Source: Nemertoderma westbladi
Lineage: Eukaryota > Xenacoelomorpha > Nemertodermatida > Nemertodermatidae
Assembly: GCA_032718475.1 (NCBI GenBank)
Contig: JAUCBJ010000436.1
Coordinates: 1 to 50,444, forward strand
Direction: 5' to 3'
DNA length: 50,444 bases
Position numbers and translations under genes: made by a program. The notes under the pieces are model-generated. The model had not been told where the DNA came from. It did not search any database and was given only the letters and a program-made list of their open reading frames with translations. Within the stretch, counting starts at the first letter, position 1. The number at the start of each line of letters is the position of its first letter. Shown here in pieces: positions 1-9,925 of this stretch.

Positions 1-6
1 CTATCT

Positions 7-182
7 TTATTGAACTGTTATTTGTTATTTTGTACGGATATTTTGTACGAGTAACTATTATTTCGTCCAAGGACTGTTATAACGTCCGAGGCGAAGCCGA
101 GGACTTATAACACGTCCGAGGACGAAATAATAGTTACGAGTACAAAATATCCGTACAAAATAACAAATAACAGTTCAATAAA
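7..182. repeat. 176-bp near-perfect palindrome (foldback element)
   Basis: The arms 7-94 and 95-182 are reverse complements with only a few mismatches and indels, and there is almost no spacer. The centre (about 88-101) reads GAGGCGAAGCCGAGG. The outer ends are TTATTGAACTG and CAGTTCAATAA. No ORF. This is either a small foldback/MITE or a cruciform-forming sequence. Confidence 0.85.
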
Positions 183-1177
183 TGTGTTGTCTCCCTGAGA
201 AGGTTAACAATTCTAAAAGGGTTTTGTTTGGGGGAGAGTAAAGAAAATGGGGCATGGAATTTTTGGGGGATAATATAAATAACGGTATTTATTACGGACT
301 CTATTTAAAAAACTCAATATTTTAGCGGGAAATAATTACAAGTAATAATACAGTAAGTAATTTAAGCGTTTTTATTTAATTTCTCTATGTAAATAGACTG
401 ACCATTGATGATGTTACAGTAGAAAATTCCCTCCCTCAATATTTCGACTGCGGGCAGGTGACAGACTAATCAGTTTAATTGAATTATTACTCATTGTTGC
501 TCTTTCTTCATTGGCGGAAGACATATTTCACGGCTCGGGTCTCAGCGAAGTCAGGCTAAGCTGATCCTCTCATGGGGGTTTTTGTTTAATATGGTGGTAC
601 AGGAGAACATTGTAGATACATTGTGACACAGCTGTAGTTAATTTGGCAGAATGGTTGGTCAGCGTTTCTAAGAGATGGATCTACCGTTTTGTGAAACTCA
701 CTCCAAGGCACTCAGGATTTAGGCGACGCCCATTCCCACCATTTTCATTCTCATACCTCTGCCATCGGACTATTTAACATACAAACCATTCTAGAACATA
801 TTATGTATTTTGTTACATTATTATGACAACTTATCAGCGTTCTAGTGATATCTCCACAACGAGCGAGGTACCATTTACAGCATTGCGGCCTATAGGACGG
901 AACCCTGTAAAGTATTCATAATTTAATAGCAATAAACTCCTAAACGTCTTGACTGTTCTCAGTCTATCGATGAGAGCCATATTGTACTGTAAGTGTAACA
1001 TTATTTACGTTACATTTGTTACAATAACTGCAAGCAATTTCTTAAAAAGGATATCAATTTCACTTATATCACTAGAGAGTGAACATTTCAATATTAAATA
1101 TAATAATTTTAAGCGTTGAAAACGCAGACAAGTTTACATAATGTAACAAAATTACGCACCCAATACATCATTCAGCC
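183..1177. other. Non-coding stretch, no gene seen
   Basis: AT-rich sequence without a convincing reading frame. Positions about 195-280 resemble 12360-12470 inside the MITE in the IS3EU element: both carry GGTTAACA followed by a G-rich block and a TTTTTGGGGG segment. This is probably a partial relative of that MITE. Confidence 0.5.
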
Positions 1178-1302
1178 ATTGTGTGAAAAGGGCACTGTTC
1201 TGTTAACAGCGTTTATATTTATGTAAACCTCACTCGCTCCACTCGCTCGTTACATAAATACACTCGGGTCATAACTCTGAGAAGTGCTAGTTTTCACACA
1301 AT
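1178..1302. mobile_element. 125-bp MITE-like inverted-repeat element
   Basis: The ends match as ATTGTGTGAAAA (1178-1189) and TTTTCACACAAT (1291-1302), with a further shared GCACT a few bases inside. The interior has a second pair, TATTTATGTAA and TTACATAAATA, around a CTCGCTCCACTCGCTCG core. I found no clear target duplication. Confidence 0.6.
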
Positions 1303-2293
1303 CATGTAAATAGTTTTGTATTTCAAGAATATTAGTTAAATAAATGGTTTGGCGCGTCTTCACCCGCGTCCAATCTTCGTCTGATCGGGGGAAATGAGCA
1401 GATTACAGAAACGGCAGGTTACATATGACTTTTTCTAACCAAAACAATAAACAATGTTGCTAATAATCATTTTGAGAGCGAAGTTTTCTCCGGCCGAAGT
1501 TTGCTGCGTACCAAATAAATGGCCACACAAAACATCAGAGGAAATGCAATAATGCCAATATGCCAGTCAAGTCAGCCTGCACTTTACATACATTACTCTT
1601 GTATTCTTGTATGCCGCCTTTCCAGCGGCAACAACAAAGCAGCAAAAAGATACCAATATTTCTTGATGTACAAAGGGTGCAATATTGAGGAGACACTTTT
1701 TGCAAACGCTTGCAAAGTAAGTAGTGAGAAAGTTAATTTCTCCCACCTACCGAAAAATTCGAGTTCATACTGCCTATCTATATTTCAAAGTTTTCCTGAT
1801 ATCATTAAAGATTTGTAAAAAATATAGCGGAGAGGGAGAGAGTTGCCCAGTTAAGGGGCCGCATTCGTAATTACGACTTGTCGCTCAATTAGGATAAAAA
1901 ATTTAGTGCTATATTTTTTCACAACTGTGGCTAAGTGATAACCTTGAATACATACCAGAATAACTTTAAAATTATTTATGATGGCCTAGTCTCTGTATAG
2001 TATAGTAGCCTCCATTGCGCTAAATGAAATGGGAAACTTAAAATTTTCTAGAATAATTGTAGGCCAATAGAATAATGTTCATGTGGAATCCTTACCTTAG
2101 TATAATTATGTAAAAATGCTGTAGCTAATATTCTAGAAAATTAATACAACTTGACGATTTCAAAAATGCTACAAATTTCCGTACAATATAACACAATTTG
2201 CGTACTATATAACACAATTTGCGTAAAAAATAAATAACACTTTTAGTACGGAAATTTTGATATATAGGAATTATTACGGGATTTAGGGGAGAC
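1303..2293. other. Non-coding stretch with a small inverted repeat
   Basis: No recognisable gene. The 99-codon frame at 1519-1818 resembles nothing known to me and has no coding character. Positions 2173-2184 and about 2257-2268 form an inverted pair, AAATTTCCGTAC and GTACGGAAATTT, around short direct repeats of ATAACACAATTTGCGTA. Confidence 0.5.
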
Positions 2294-2569
2294 AACAAAT
2301 AATTATTTCAAAAATAGGTGTATTACAGTAGGCAGTAAATAACACTAACTACCATAAAAAATACTACCAAAACATATATAACACGAGTATAAATAAAATT
2401 CAAAATTTTGGTACCCATGCAGCCATGTGCCATGCTATACTAATATCAAATTACATTGGTGCTAATATGACCTGTTTCAAACATAGTGAATGTAGTTTTC
2501 CACAATCAAAATAGCGAGAACTAATGGAATGTATGTAGTAAAAGTATAAACGGAAGGAAACATGTTGTA
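2294..2569 (+). repeat. 276-bp direct repeat, copy 1
   Basis: Matches 9146-9421 essentially base for base over about 276 bp in the same orientation. It contains AACACTAACTACC and AATACTACC motifs and no ORF of note. Flanks differ abruptly at both ends, so the unit is discrete. A diverged, partly deleted inverted relative lies at about 8705-8770. Confidence 0.9.
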
Positions 2570-3514
2570 AATTAAAATATTTTTGGTGGAATTTCTTAAA
2601 CTTTATTATATCTGTTGAAAGAGCACCGACGAAGAAAAGGTTTGCATGTAGGCCTAATTTGAGCAAAATCCATGCACTTTCAAAAGTTATTGCAACTTTA
2701 GTGTCTGCAGGGCGAAGTCAAAAGCGGAACTCATATCCAATATTCTTATATTCTGATATTGGTTTATGTCATATGTTGTTACAGTATACTGGTATAAGCA
2801 CTTTAGTCTGTTAGTTGTTGAGTTACACTCTTTAGTTACGTAATAATTATTCAAGAACACACAATTATTTAACATTGAGTATGGAAAGGAACCCATAAGG
2901 AGTTGGAAACAATACAAAATACAAATACAATACAATACATAGTAAAATAATACATTTCAATTTATTTTTTGTTTTTTAACCTCTTTATCGCTCTATTTTT
3001 TACCTACTAAAGACAAATAATTGAACAACTAAAATGAAAATGTACCATGTACGTCAATAATTTAAGACTAAAATTATGTATTACATGGTAAAAAAAATCG
3101 TACTGTAAAACATTTTTTTCCAATTCTCTCTTGACCCATTTTGAACCTCGGTGATGCTTGGTAAATAAAATGCCTCTAGAATAGTGAAAAAAATTATACT
3201 CTTTTCCCATGTAATAAATAATTGTTACATTCAGCAATATACTGTACAGTAATATTGGTAATTGCATAGTGCAGTAGTGGACTGTCACTCTGTCAGGCCT
3301 ATGTAATAATACAATAATGAAGGATTACGAAATAATGTTAATCACTTACTCCACAATGTTAGATGGACTCACAAAAACCGTAGTTCTTACAGTAAAGTAC
3401 CGTAGCCGATTTTCCCTCATTCTTTTAGTAAAAACTGAATTTTTTGTCAATTTTTTTACATTTAACAATAGGGCCTAAAATAGAATATGCCTATTATGAC
3501 TTTGGCACTTAAAA
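2570..3514. other. Non-coding AT-rich stretch
   Basis: No gene is supported. The segment at about 2583-2612 (TGGTGGAATTTCTTAAA and following) recurs at about 35808-35836, so part of this stretch is a dispersed repeat. Confidence 0.45.
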
Positions 3515-3531
3515 CAGTTAGGGTAGGTTTC

Positions 3532-3741
3532 TTAAATAGGAAGTTTTTTTGTATTCCTATATAGGAAATCTTGCTTCCTATATAGGAAGTTTTGGCCGTT
3601 TTTCGGAACATTTTCTTCGTTATCTTTTGAAATAAATTTTAGCTGCATATTTGAATTCCTGGTTATTGGAGGATAATCTATACTATGTTTGTTGTGAAAA
3701 CTAGACAAAAAACTATCTGTGTGTTCGCTTTCTATAGCCAT
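3532..3741 (-). CDS. Hypothetical 69-residue frame in the left arm of the foldback element
   Basis: Opens with ATG at 3741 and is read outward to a TAA in the terminal part of the arm. The product has two FLYR motifs that simply translate the TTCCTATATAGGAA palindromes. It matches the right-arm frame except at four residues (positions 7, 12, 19 and 33). Between the arms I count five nucleotide changes that alter residues and one that does not, so there is no sign of selection on the protein. Probably an incidental open frame. No family recognised. Confidence 0.2.
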   Translation of the reverse strand: MAIESEHTDSFLSSFHNKHSIDYPPITRNSNMQLKFISKDNEENVPKNGQNFLYRKQDFLYRNTKKLPI

Positions 3742-3756
3742 TTTAAAAACGTTTTT

Positions 3757-4075
3757 AAAATCAATAATTATTCATGAAATAATTTTTTTTAATAATCAAT
3801 AATTATTCATGAAATAATTTTTTTTAATAATCAATAATTATTGATTATTACAAATATTTTTTTTAATAATCAATAATTACTTTTAATAATCAATAATTAT
3901 TGATTATTACAAATTTTTTTTTTAATAATCAATAATTATTCATGAATATTTTTTTTAATAATCAATAATTATTCATGCAATATTTTTTTAATAATCAATA
4001 ATTATTCATGCAATATTTTTTAAATAATCAATAATTATTCATGAAATAATTTTTTTTAATAATCAATTTATCACA
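3757..4075. repeat. AT-rich tandem array, about 35-bp unit
   Basis: About eight imperfect copies of a unit containing AATCAATAATTATTCATG followed by a T-run. Some copies carry the self-complementary AATAATTATTGATTATT. The array sits immediately inside the left arm of the foldback element and has no counterpart inside the right arm. Confidence 0.8.
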
Positions 4076-4585
4076 CCATAACTTATTTGCTTGCCTTCAA
4101 TCTTCAAAAATTTACATATATTTGCATCAGCACATTGACATCTAAACATGGCACATTTCTTCATCCAAGAACTTGTAGGGAGCGACATTTCACTTTTTAA
4201 ATGTAATAAAATACTAAGAAATTGCAAAATGATGTTTTAAAACAATATAGTAAATAAGTTAGTGTGTTATTGCTGTACTCGTGTACTGTTCTGTACTGTA
4301 CTGTTAGCTTCTGTACTACTGTACTATAGTAGTACTGTCAGACTGTAGTTCTATATAATGTACAATGAAATTTACAGTAATATACTGTTATTTCTGTATT
4401 TACCAGTTTACATTCTTAAATAAATCCTCTTAAAATGAACTGGCAAGTCACCATTTTCTTAATTAAGAAAAATCAAGACATAAAATATTTAAATAAGAAA
4501 TAAGCAGATAAGGTAAACTCCTAAATAGGAAGTCCAAAAAATATTTCCTATATAAGAAATTCTCGGAAAAAGTAATGTTTTTAAA

Positions 4586-4795
4586 ATGGCTATAGAAAGC
4601 GAACGCACAGATAGTTTTTTTTCTAGTTTTCACAACAAACGCAGTATAGATTATCCTCCAATAACCAGGAATTCAAATATGCCGCTAAAATTTATTTCAA
4701 AAGATAATGAAGAAAATGTTCCGAAAAACGGCCAAAACTTCCTATATAGGAAGCAAGATTTCCTATATAGGAATACAAAAAAACTTCCTATTTAA
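4586..4795 (+). CDS. Hypothetical 69-residue frame in the right arm of the foldback element
   Basis: Mirror copy of the frame at 3532-3741, with ATG at 4586 and TAA at 4793-4795. The two proteins are 65/69 identical. It is read outward through the same TTCCTATATAGGAA palindromes. The pairing follows from the inverted-repeat structure and does not by itself argue for function. Confidence 0.2.
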   Translation: MAIESERTDSFFSSFHNKRSIDYPPITRNSNMPLKFISKDNEENVPKNGQNFLYRKQDFLYRNTKKLPI

Positions 4796-4812
4796 GAAAC
4801 CTACCCTAACTG

Positions 4813-5339
4813 TAAAATAGTGTACAATTTTTCAATATTCGGTATTCGGTACCGAATTTGCTGAATTTTTTTCAAATTAGGTTTGGTTCCGGTTCGGCAA
4901 AATTTTAAATTCGGTCGATCCATACTAGGTACTGCAGTACTGGTACGGTACTTATCTACTACAGTCAGCTAGTTAGCGAGTTACGTACTGTAGGTAACTG
5001 TCTGTCCGTGATAAATTAATTACTTAATTTTAAATTGAAAATTCATAAATCTGTAAATTATGAAATTAATTAGGCCTATGACTATGCAGCTATTAGCTAT
5101 TGGTGAACGATAACCATACTTTAGTTTTTGTTATAGGCCTAAAAAATAAAATTTTTAAAATTTTTGAAAAACTCCGGCTCCTGCTTCGGCTCTGGCCAAA
5201 TCCCAACTCCGGTCGAGCCTTACTTTGCAGTTACTGGTACCCCCATGTAAAGAATACCAGGATTTCACCAAAAACACAGGTTACAGTTACAGAAGGGCTG
5301 AATGCCAGGCCTATAGCCTGTATAAGGCGAAGGTAGGCG
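4813..5339. other. Non-coding stretch with GTACTG-rich sequence
   Basis: No gene is supported. Positions about 4920-5000 are rich in GTAC/TACTG words (compare 4270-4350). The frame at 5100-5336 shows no recognisable features. Confidence 0.4.
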
Positions 5340-5885
5340 CCGCCTACCCAAACATTGGTCTCGCCATGACCTACTAAATATACGACCATGAAAGCTGCAT
5401 TCTACCTTCTAAATTTAGTAGGCACATGTTTTGAAAATAATTTTTCATATATTTGAAAGGATTTTATAATAAAAGTCTTCTAGAACATTTTTTTTATGAT
5501 TCATTTCAATAGTCAAGTATTATAATTTTGAAACAACTTATTTTAACCACCACAGTACCACCACAGTACCTATTTTATGTTGATCTATTTACAGTTTGTG
5601 CTCGTATTCTATGTGATAGTTCTACATGATCTATTTGTGTCTGTATATTTTAATAATTAAAAATTTATAATAATATATCCATATAATAACTTATTTTAAT
5701 AGCTATTTTTATATATTACTAGTAAATGCCAGTTCCACTTCGTTGGTGCATACCTATGCCATCCCCTGGAATATTGTGTCTTAATTCAGTGACTTAAAGG
5801 CCACCAATTATTCTACAAATCTTAACGTGTCAGAATATTTATTTTCGCTTTCAATCCTTAACTACATCGTTTGAAAAGTATTTTA
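5340..5885 (+). repeat. Dispersed repeat, inverted relative of 19590-20725
   Basis: Contains GCCTACC, TTTAGTAGG and TCTTCTAGAACATTTTTT blocks that reappear in the same relative order on the other strand between 20725 and 19590. An extra 150-bp insertion (about 5545-5690) is present here and absent there. No coding sequence. The order of blocks shows two diverged copies of one element in opposite orientation. Confidence 0.75.
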
Positions 5886-5903
5886 TTGAGTCTATTTAAT
5901 TAC

Positions 5904-5978
5904 TATATATATATATATATTTTTTTTTTTTTTAATCATTACACCCCAGGCGGGGGGGGGGGGGGGGGGGGGGGGGGG
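5904..5978. repeat. (TA)n, T-run and 27-bp G-run
   Basis: A TA dinucleotide tract is followed by a long T-run, then after a 20-bp spacer by an uninterrupted run of 27 G (5952-5978). The G-run is the longest in the window and could form G-quadruplex structures. Confidence 0.9.
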
Positions 5979-6082
5979 TAAGAGTCAGTTTAATTATTTC
6001 AATATATATAAGTTATAATTATTATAGCACAACATTCGAAACCGTAAAATAGGTAGGTACAGTACTAATATAATGTAAATAA

Positions 6083-6388
6083 TTATTTAGAGTTAGATGC
6101 AAGAATAGACAACCGAGGGCATTGGGGACAGATAAGGCAGTGATATCGGTCAGAGCAGCATAGGTCACAGAATCGACATAGACATTCGCTTGAAAGTGGA
6201 TGAAATGGTGTTGGGTTCAGACATATTTTAAAATGGAATCCGTGGGAAGTAGCTCGAGTAATTATGTGTCTGTTAGTCTGATGGGGGCGTTTCCATATAT
6301 CTGATTTAAAAGCTGGTCCGTTTGAATATCCTTCATTGATGAAATTTGATTCTCGGTCAGCCCGGTGTATCCTGTATGATGATATACT
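6083..6388 (-). pseudogene. LINE reverse transcriptase, C-terminal piece (fragment 3 of 3)
   Basis: This is the 3' end of a minus-strand LINE ORF that continues from 9926-10449 after removal of the Harbinger element. The frame is preserved across the junction. The piece ends in a Cys/His-rich tail (C-x2-C-x8-H-x3-C within CRFCDLCCSDRYHCLIC), a type of putative nucleic-acid-binding finger seen at the C-terminus of many LINE ORF2 proteins. Stop at 6083. Assignment rests on continuity with the upstream reverse transcriptase pieces, not on this piece alone. Confidence 0.65.
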
Positions 6389-6600
6389 GGGTGGTTTGAA
6401 TAAAAACAAGTATGTACTCTAAAGTATATACTTCATGGATAAGTAAAGAGTAAAGTTTTAAGGGGAAGTATTGAGTAAAGTATAGAGTAAAGTTTAGTTG
6501 ATGGCTTGAATAAAACAATACTTATGCGCATACTCTTTACTCTATACTTTACTTGTGCTAGCAAACCAATCACAGTTCGCCTATTAAACGTAAAGCTTGT
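6389..6600 (+). repeat. Left terminal region of the Harbinger element with iterated motifs
   Basis: The terminal motif GGTTTGAATAAAAACAAG at 6391 is followed by AGTAAAG/AGTATATACTT repeats and a second, internal copy of the terminal motif at about 6503 (GGCTTGAATAAAACAA). Clustered copies in a terminus are typical of transposase-binding regions; binding is inferred. Confidence 0.7.
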
Positions 6601-7265
6601 AATTGGCTGATGGCACAATATTGTTGCTGTTGCTATGTAAACGCCATAAACAAATATACATAGGCTAAATTTGTTTTCTTTGTAATAACTAATCGCCTGT
6701 AAATTTCCTTTCAGTTCTTCAGAATCGGTACCGGTGTGGCGTGGAATGTACGTACACTCCTAAAGGAAGTATAAAATTGTGTGGTAGCTATAGTTATTAG
6801 TGTTAGCTAGTGAAATTTATGGTAGCTTGTTTATCTCAAAAAATAGCTATATTATTCGTAAATTTTTTTAAAATAAATTTAGTTTCTTTTAACATTTTTT
6901 TTACTTTGTGTTTTTTCATGGTAGCTTGTATTTAAATGTTAGCTTGTACTTTTAAAATAATATGCCAAATAGTGTAATACAAAATGGAATAACAATATAG
7001 TATAATACATGATGAAATAACAACTAAACTAAAAATTTGTAAAATAGCTTTATAATGAAAATTTTTAAAACACTAGCTACCATTAAAAAACACTAGCTAC
7101 CTTAAAAATACATCGGCTATCAAAGATTTAGTACAAGCCGATCATATTCATAAAAAATTTATAAACGTCGCTTACATAACTATGTTAAATGTCCATTAAA
7201 ATGGTGAAAAATATCGTACTAGTACCTGTGCAGTAGCTAATTCTGTGCCACATAATACTGTAACA

Positions 7266-7288
7266 CCCCCCCCCCCCCCCCCCCCCCC
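7266..7288. repeat. 23-bp C-run
   Basis: An uninterrupted run of 23 C on the plus strand, 210 bp downstream of the stop codon of the HARBI1-type gene. Confidence 0.95.
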
Positions 7289-7497
7289 ACTAAACCACAT
7301 CCCGACCTCTGCCAACCTATTGAAAATTTGAACTGCTTATTATTCAGTCTTTTCCTGTAAAGTGTGTATACCTTTGCTTCACACCGGTACCACACCTTCA
7401 ATTCCATAGTAATACTCGTTATGGCAAACAAGTGAGGTGATCAAAACCAATTAGACTCTATGTTAGCTCTTCCACTTCCGGTAACAGCCAGTATATA

Positions 7498-8532
7498 TTA
7501 GATTTGTCCATATTGTTCCACTATTATTGTGGCAATCTCATTCCGTTTCTGTTGACCAGATGCACGCAATGCTGTCTCAGTTAATTCTTCTGCCGGTTCG
7601 TATTCGTCATTAATCTCGGGAGCATCCTCTTCATCTGGGTTCATCGGAACTACATCTGATAAATAAAGCCCGACATTGTGAAGGATGAAACACGCCATTA
7701 TCACTCGCGGAACACTTTCAATCGCAATACGCATGGGATGCTTTAGAATTGTAAAACGACGTTTTATAGCGCCAAACATCCGCTCAACAATGGAACGTTC
7801 GGACTTGTGCATTTTGTTGAAAGTGTAGTCAGCGTGAGACTCAGGATTTTCGTACGGCGTCATTAGGTATGGAGCAATACCATACCCTTGATCCGCAAGG
7901 AGCAAGCAGTTCCTGTTTCTTAAATATGACGCCAATCCAGAAGTTTTAAAGATGCGCGAATCGTGAACCGATCCCGGCCACTGGGCAACTACACTTGTTG
8001 CCTCCATAAAACGATTGCAGGTGGCTTGAACATTTATAGAAGGAAACTTTTTTCTATTTAGAAATTCGTTTGGGTAGTATCTATTTGGCGGTTTTTCTAT
8101 GGGAATGTGTGTTCCATCTACACAACCGATGCACTGTGGGAAATTGAATTTATATTGCCACTGCTCCCTAGACGTCAGTATGTCCTGGTCGGTGACAGGA
8201 AACTTTATCCAATGATGTTTCTTTTCCACTATTTTGGCAATAGTGGAATGAAACGTTCTACAAACCGTAGAATGGTTCACACCCATATCCTCACCGACAC
8301 CTAGCTGAAAACCAGGATCAGCCAAATAACGCAATGAGATCTCTACCCGCTGTTTATTTGACAGACAACCACCCCGCGTTTCGCCCTTATCTTCGCCCAA
8401 AAAATGGGTTGCGATCCAATCTACATTATCCTCACGAAATCTAAACAACCGCTTATAATCATGAACATAGGCAACTTGCCGAGCCGCGTACTCCTTAACT
8501 TTCCTGGGTTGAATTACTAAAATATCCGACAT
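7498..8532 (-). CDS. HARBI1-type transposase nuclease (PIF/Harbinger), intact
   Basis: 344 residues from an ATG at 8532 to a stop at 7498, without interruption. An N-terminal helix-turn-helix-like part (about residues 58-100) includes NHSTVCRTF. The DDE_Tnp_4 nuclease core follows with catalytic-type residues D139 (CVDGTHIPI), D214 (LLADQGY) and E250 (SIVERMFGAIKRRF), and the family motif PGSVHDSRIF around 187-195. Length and motif order are typical of full HARBI1-like nucleases. The family cuts and joins Harbinger ends in the nucleus and normally needs a Myb/SANT partner, not seen here. The C-terminal 50 residues are acidic. It lies centrally in the Harbinger element and is probably the most recently active coding sequence of this element. 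Confidence 0.93.
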   Translation of the reverse strand: MSDILVIQPRKVKEYAARQVAYVHDYKRLFRFREDNVDWIATHFLGEDKGETRGGCLSNKQRVEISLRYLADPGFQLGVGEDMGVNHSTVCRTFHSTIAKIVEKKHHWIKFPVTDQDILTSREQWQYKFNFPQCIGCVDGTHIPIEKPPNRYYPNEFLNRKKFPSINVQATCNRFMEATSVVAQWPGSVHDSRIFKTSGLASYLRNRNCLLLADQGYGIAPYLMTPYENPESHADYTFNKMHKSERSIVERMFGAIKRRFTILKHPMRIAIESVPRVIMACFILHNVGLYLSDVVPMNPDEEDAPEINDEYEPAEELTETALRASGQQKRNEIATIIVEQYGQI

Positions 8533-9145
8533 CTTTCCTCTTAACAGGGCTTATTATTATAATAATAAATAATGTATTTTTTAAATAACTATTTAAAAAA
8601 AAAATTTGATTATTAAATCATAGCAGCGCTTTGCAAGTGTTTAGCTAATTTTTCTTATTTTTTTAAAAATAGTTATTCAAAATATGCAAGTAAAAGTACA
8701 GGCACTAGTATAGCATGGGTATCAAAATTTTGAATTTTGCTTATACTCTTTTTATATGTGTTTTGGTTGTATATCATAGTGTTCTAGAATATAGCTGGAA
8801 CTTCTCCCACGATACTATGGTAGCTAGTAAATATTTTTGTGGTAGATAGTAATTTTTTATGTTAGCTATAAAAAAAAGAAAAGTTTTATTTTATGTAAAT
8901 AATTGTTTAATTTTTCTGAAGTTTAGTTTAAGTTTCCTGAATGAGATCCATTACATTACTCTACGAAAATAATTTAGGCTAGTTAACCCAGCAACAATAG
9001 ATGCTTGTTAACAAACCAAAAACACATACAGTATACATACAAAAATTAAAAAATAATCCGTTTTAAACATAAATACGTACTGTACTATTACTAAGTAGTA
9101 AAAAAATAACTTGCTCCATAAAAACACTAGCTACAGTACTACTGT
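8533..9145. other. Non-coding interior of the Harbinger element
   Basis: AT-rich. Positions 8705-8770 are a diverged inverted relative of the 276-bp repeat. GTAGCTAGTA and CACTAGCTAC motifs occur at about 8820 and 9115. No gene seen. Confidence 0.5.
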
Positions 9146-9421
9146 AACAAATAATTATTTCAAAAATAGGTGTATTACAGTAGGCAGTAAATAACACTAA
9201 CTACCATAAAAAATACTACCAAAACATATATAACACGAGTATAAATAAAATTCAAAATTTTGGTACCCATGCAGCCATGTGCCATGCTATACTAATATCA
9301 AATTACATTGGTGCTAATATGACCTGTTTCAAACATAGTGAATGTAGTTTTCCACAATCAAAATAGCGAGAACTAATGGAATGTATGTAGTAAAAGTATA
9401 AACGGAAGGAAACATGTTGTA
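9146..9421 (+). repeat. 276-bp direct repeat, copy 2
   Basis: Identical or almost identical to 2294-2569 over 276 bp. This copy lies inside the Harbinger element, downstream of the right side of the nuclease gene. The near-perfect identity means a recent duplication or transposition. Confidence 0.9.
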
Positions 9422-9689
9422 TGGCCATATATAGTACCATCGTAGTTCTTTAGTACTTTTTTTAGTTGATAATGTATTTTAAATATTTAAATATTTCAAA
9501 TACACACTGAAAATGGTTGATCCAGGCAATAGTAGCAGCAGGCTGTTCCTAATTACTATACCACTGGTAAGCAAGTGTTAATTCGAAAAGCTATAAAAAT
9601 TCTGGAATTCCTGTAACCAGGCTACAACCGATTGAATGGATAAATCCAACATGAAGTATTCCTTTCAAGCAACCTCTTGACATACCTTG

Positions 9690-9925
9690 CTATTTTTGAA
9701 GTATATACTTCTTTTATTCAAACCAACTCTACTCAATACTTTACTCAATACTTTACTCTAACCTTTACTCGTATACTTTACTCTAACCTTTACTCGTATA
9801 CTTTACTCGTATACTTTACTCGTATACTTTTCTTGTATACTTTACTTGTTTTATTCAAACCAATTTAACTTTTTTGGAGTACCTACTTGAGTATAAGTAT
9901 ATACTTGTTTTTATTCAAACCACCC
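9690..9925 (-). repeat. Right terminal region of the Harbinger element with iterated motifs
   Basis: Contains at least three copies of the complement of the terminal motif (ATTCAAACC at about 9717, 9856 and 9915) and a tandem run of TACTCGTATACTT units (about 9730-9845). Together with 6389-6600 this makes long composite terminal inverted repeats. Confidence 0.75.

Larger units (their letters stand above)
3515..4812. mobile_element. 1.3-kb foldback DNA element with about 240-bp terminal inverted repeats
   Basis: The ends are CAGTTAGGGTAGG (3515) and CCTACCCTAACTG (4812). The two arms, about 3515-3755 and 4572-4812, are about 97% identical in inverted orientation. A 5-bp candidate target duplication, TAAAA, flanks the element (3510-3514 and 4813-4817). 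Each arm holds two copies of the palindrome TTCCTATATAGGAA plus a related half-site near the end, and a divergent 69-codon frame read outward. The interior holds an AT-rich tandem array and unique sequence. No transposase is present, so it is non-autonomous. I cannot assign the superfamily. Confidence 0.8.
6389..9925 (-). mobile_element. PIF/Harbinger DNA transposon, 3.5 kb, inserted in a LINE ORF
   Basis: Terminal inverted repeats start GGGTGGTTTGAATAAAAACA at 6389 and end with its complement at 9925. Flanking 3-bp sequences are ACT and AAT, i.e. a 3-bp target duplication with one substitution, the length expected for this superfamily. The interior carries one intact HARBI1-type nuclease (7498-8532, minus). 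The Myb/SANT-like partner protein that Harbinger elements usually encode is not visible, so the copy may depend on a partner elsewhere. Copy 2 of the 276-bp repeat (9146-9421) and several CACTAGCTAC-type repeats lie inside, so the element has picked up other insertions or shares subterminal repeats with them. Confidence 0.85.

Noticed and set aside
1519-1818. A 99-codon open frame.
   Set aside because: No family resemblance, no domain, ordinary base composition for the AT-rich region. Likely chance.
2294-9421. The two 276-bp repeats considered as LTRs of one retroelement.
   Set aside because: The interval holds unrelated DNA elements and one boundary of a Harbinger transposon, with no gag-pol, primer site or TG..CA ends.
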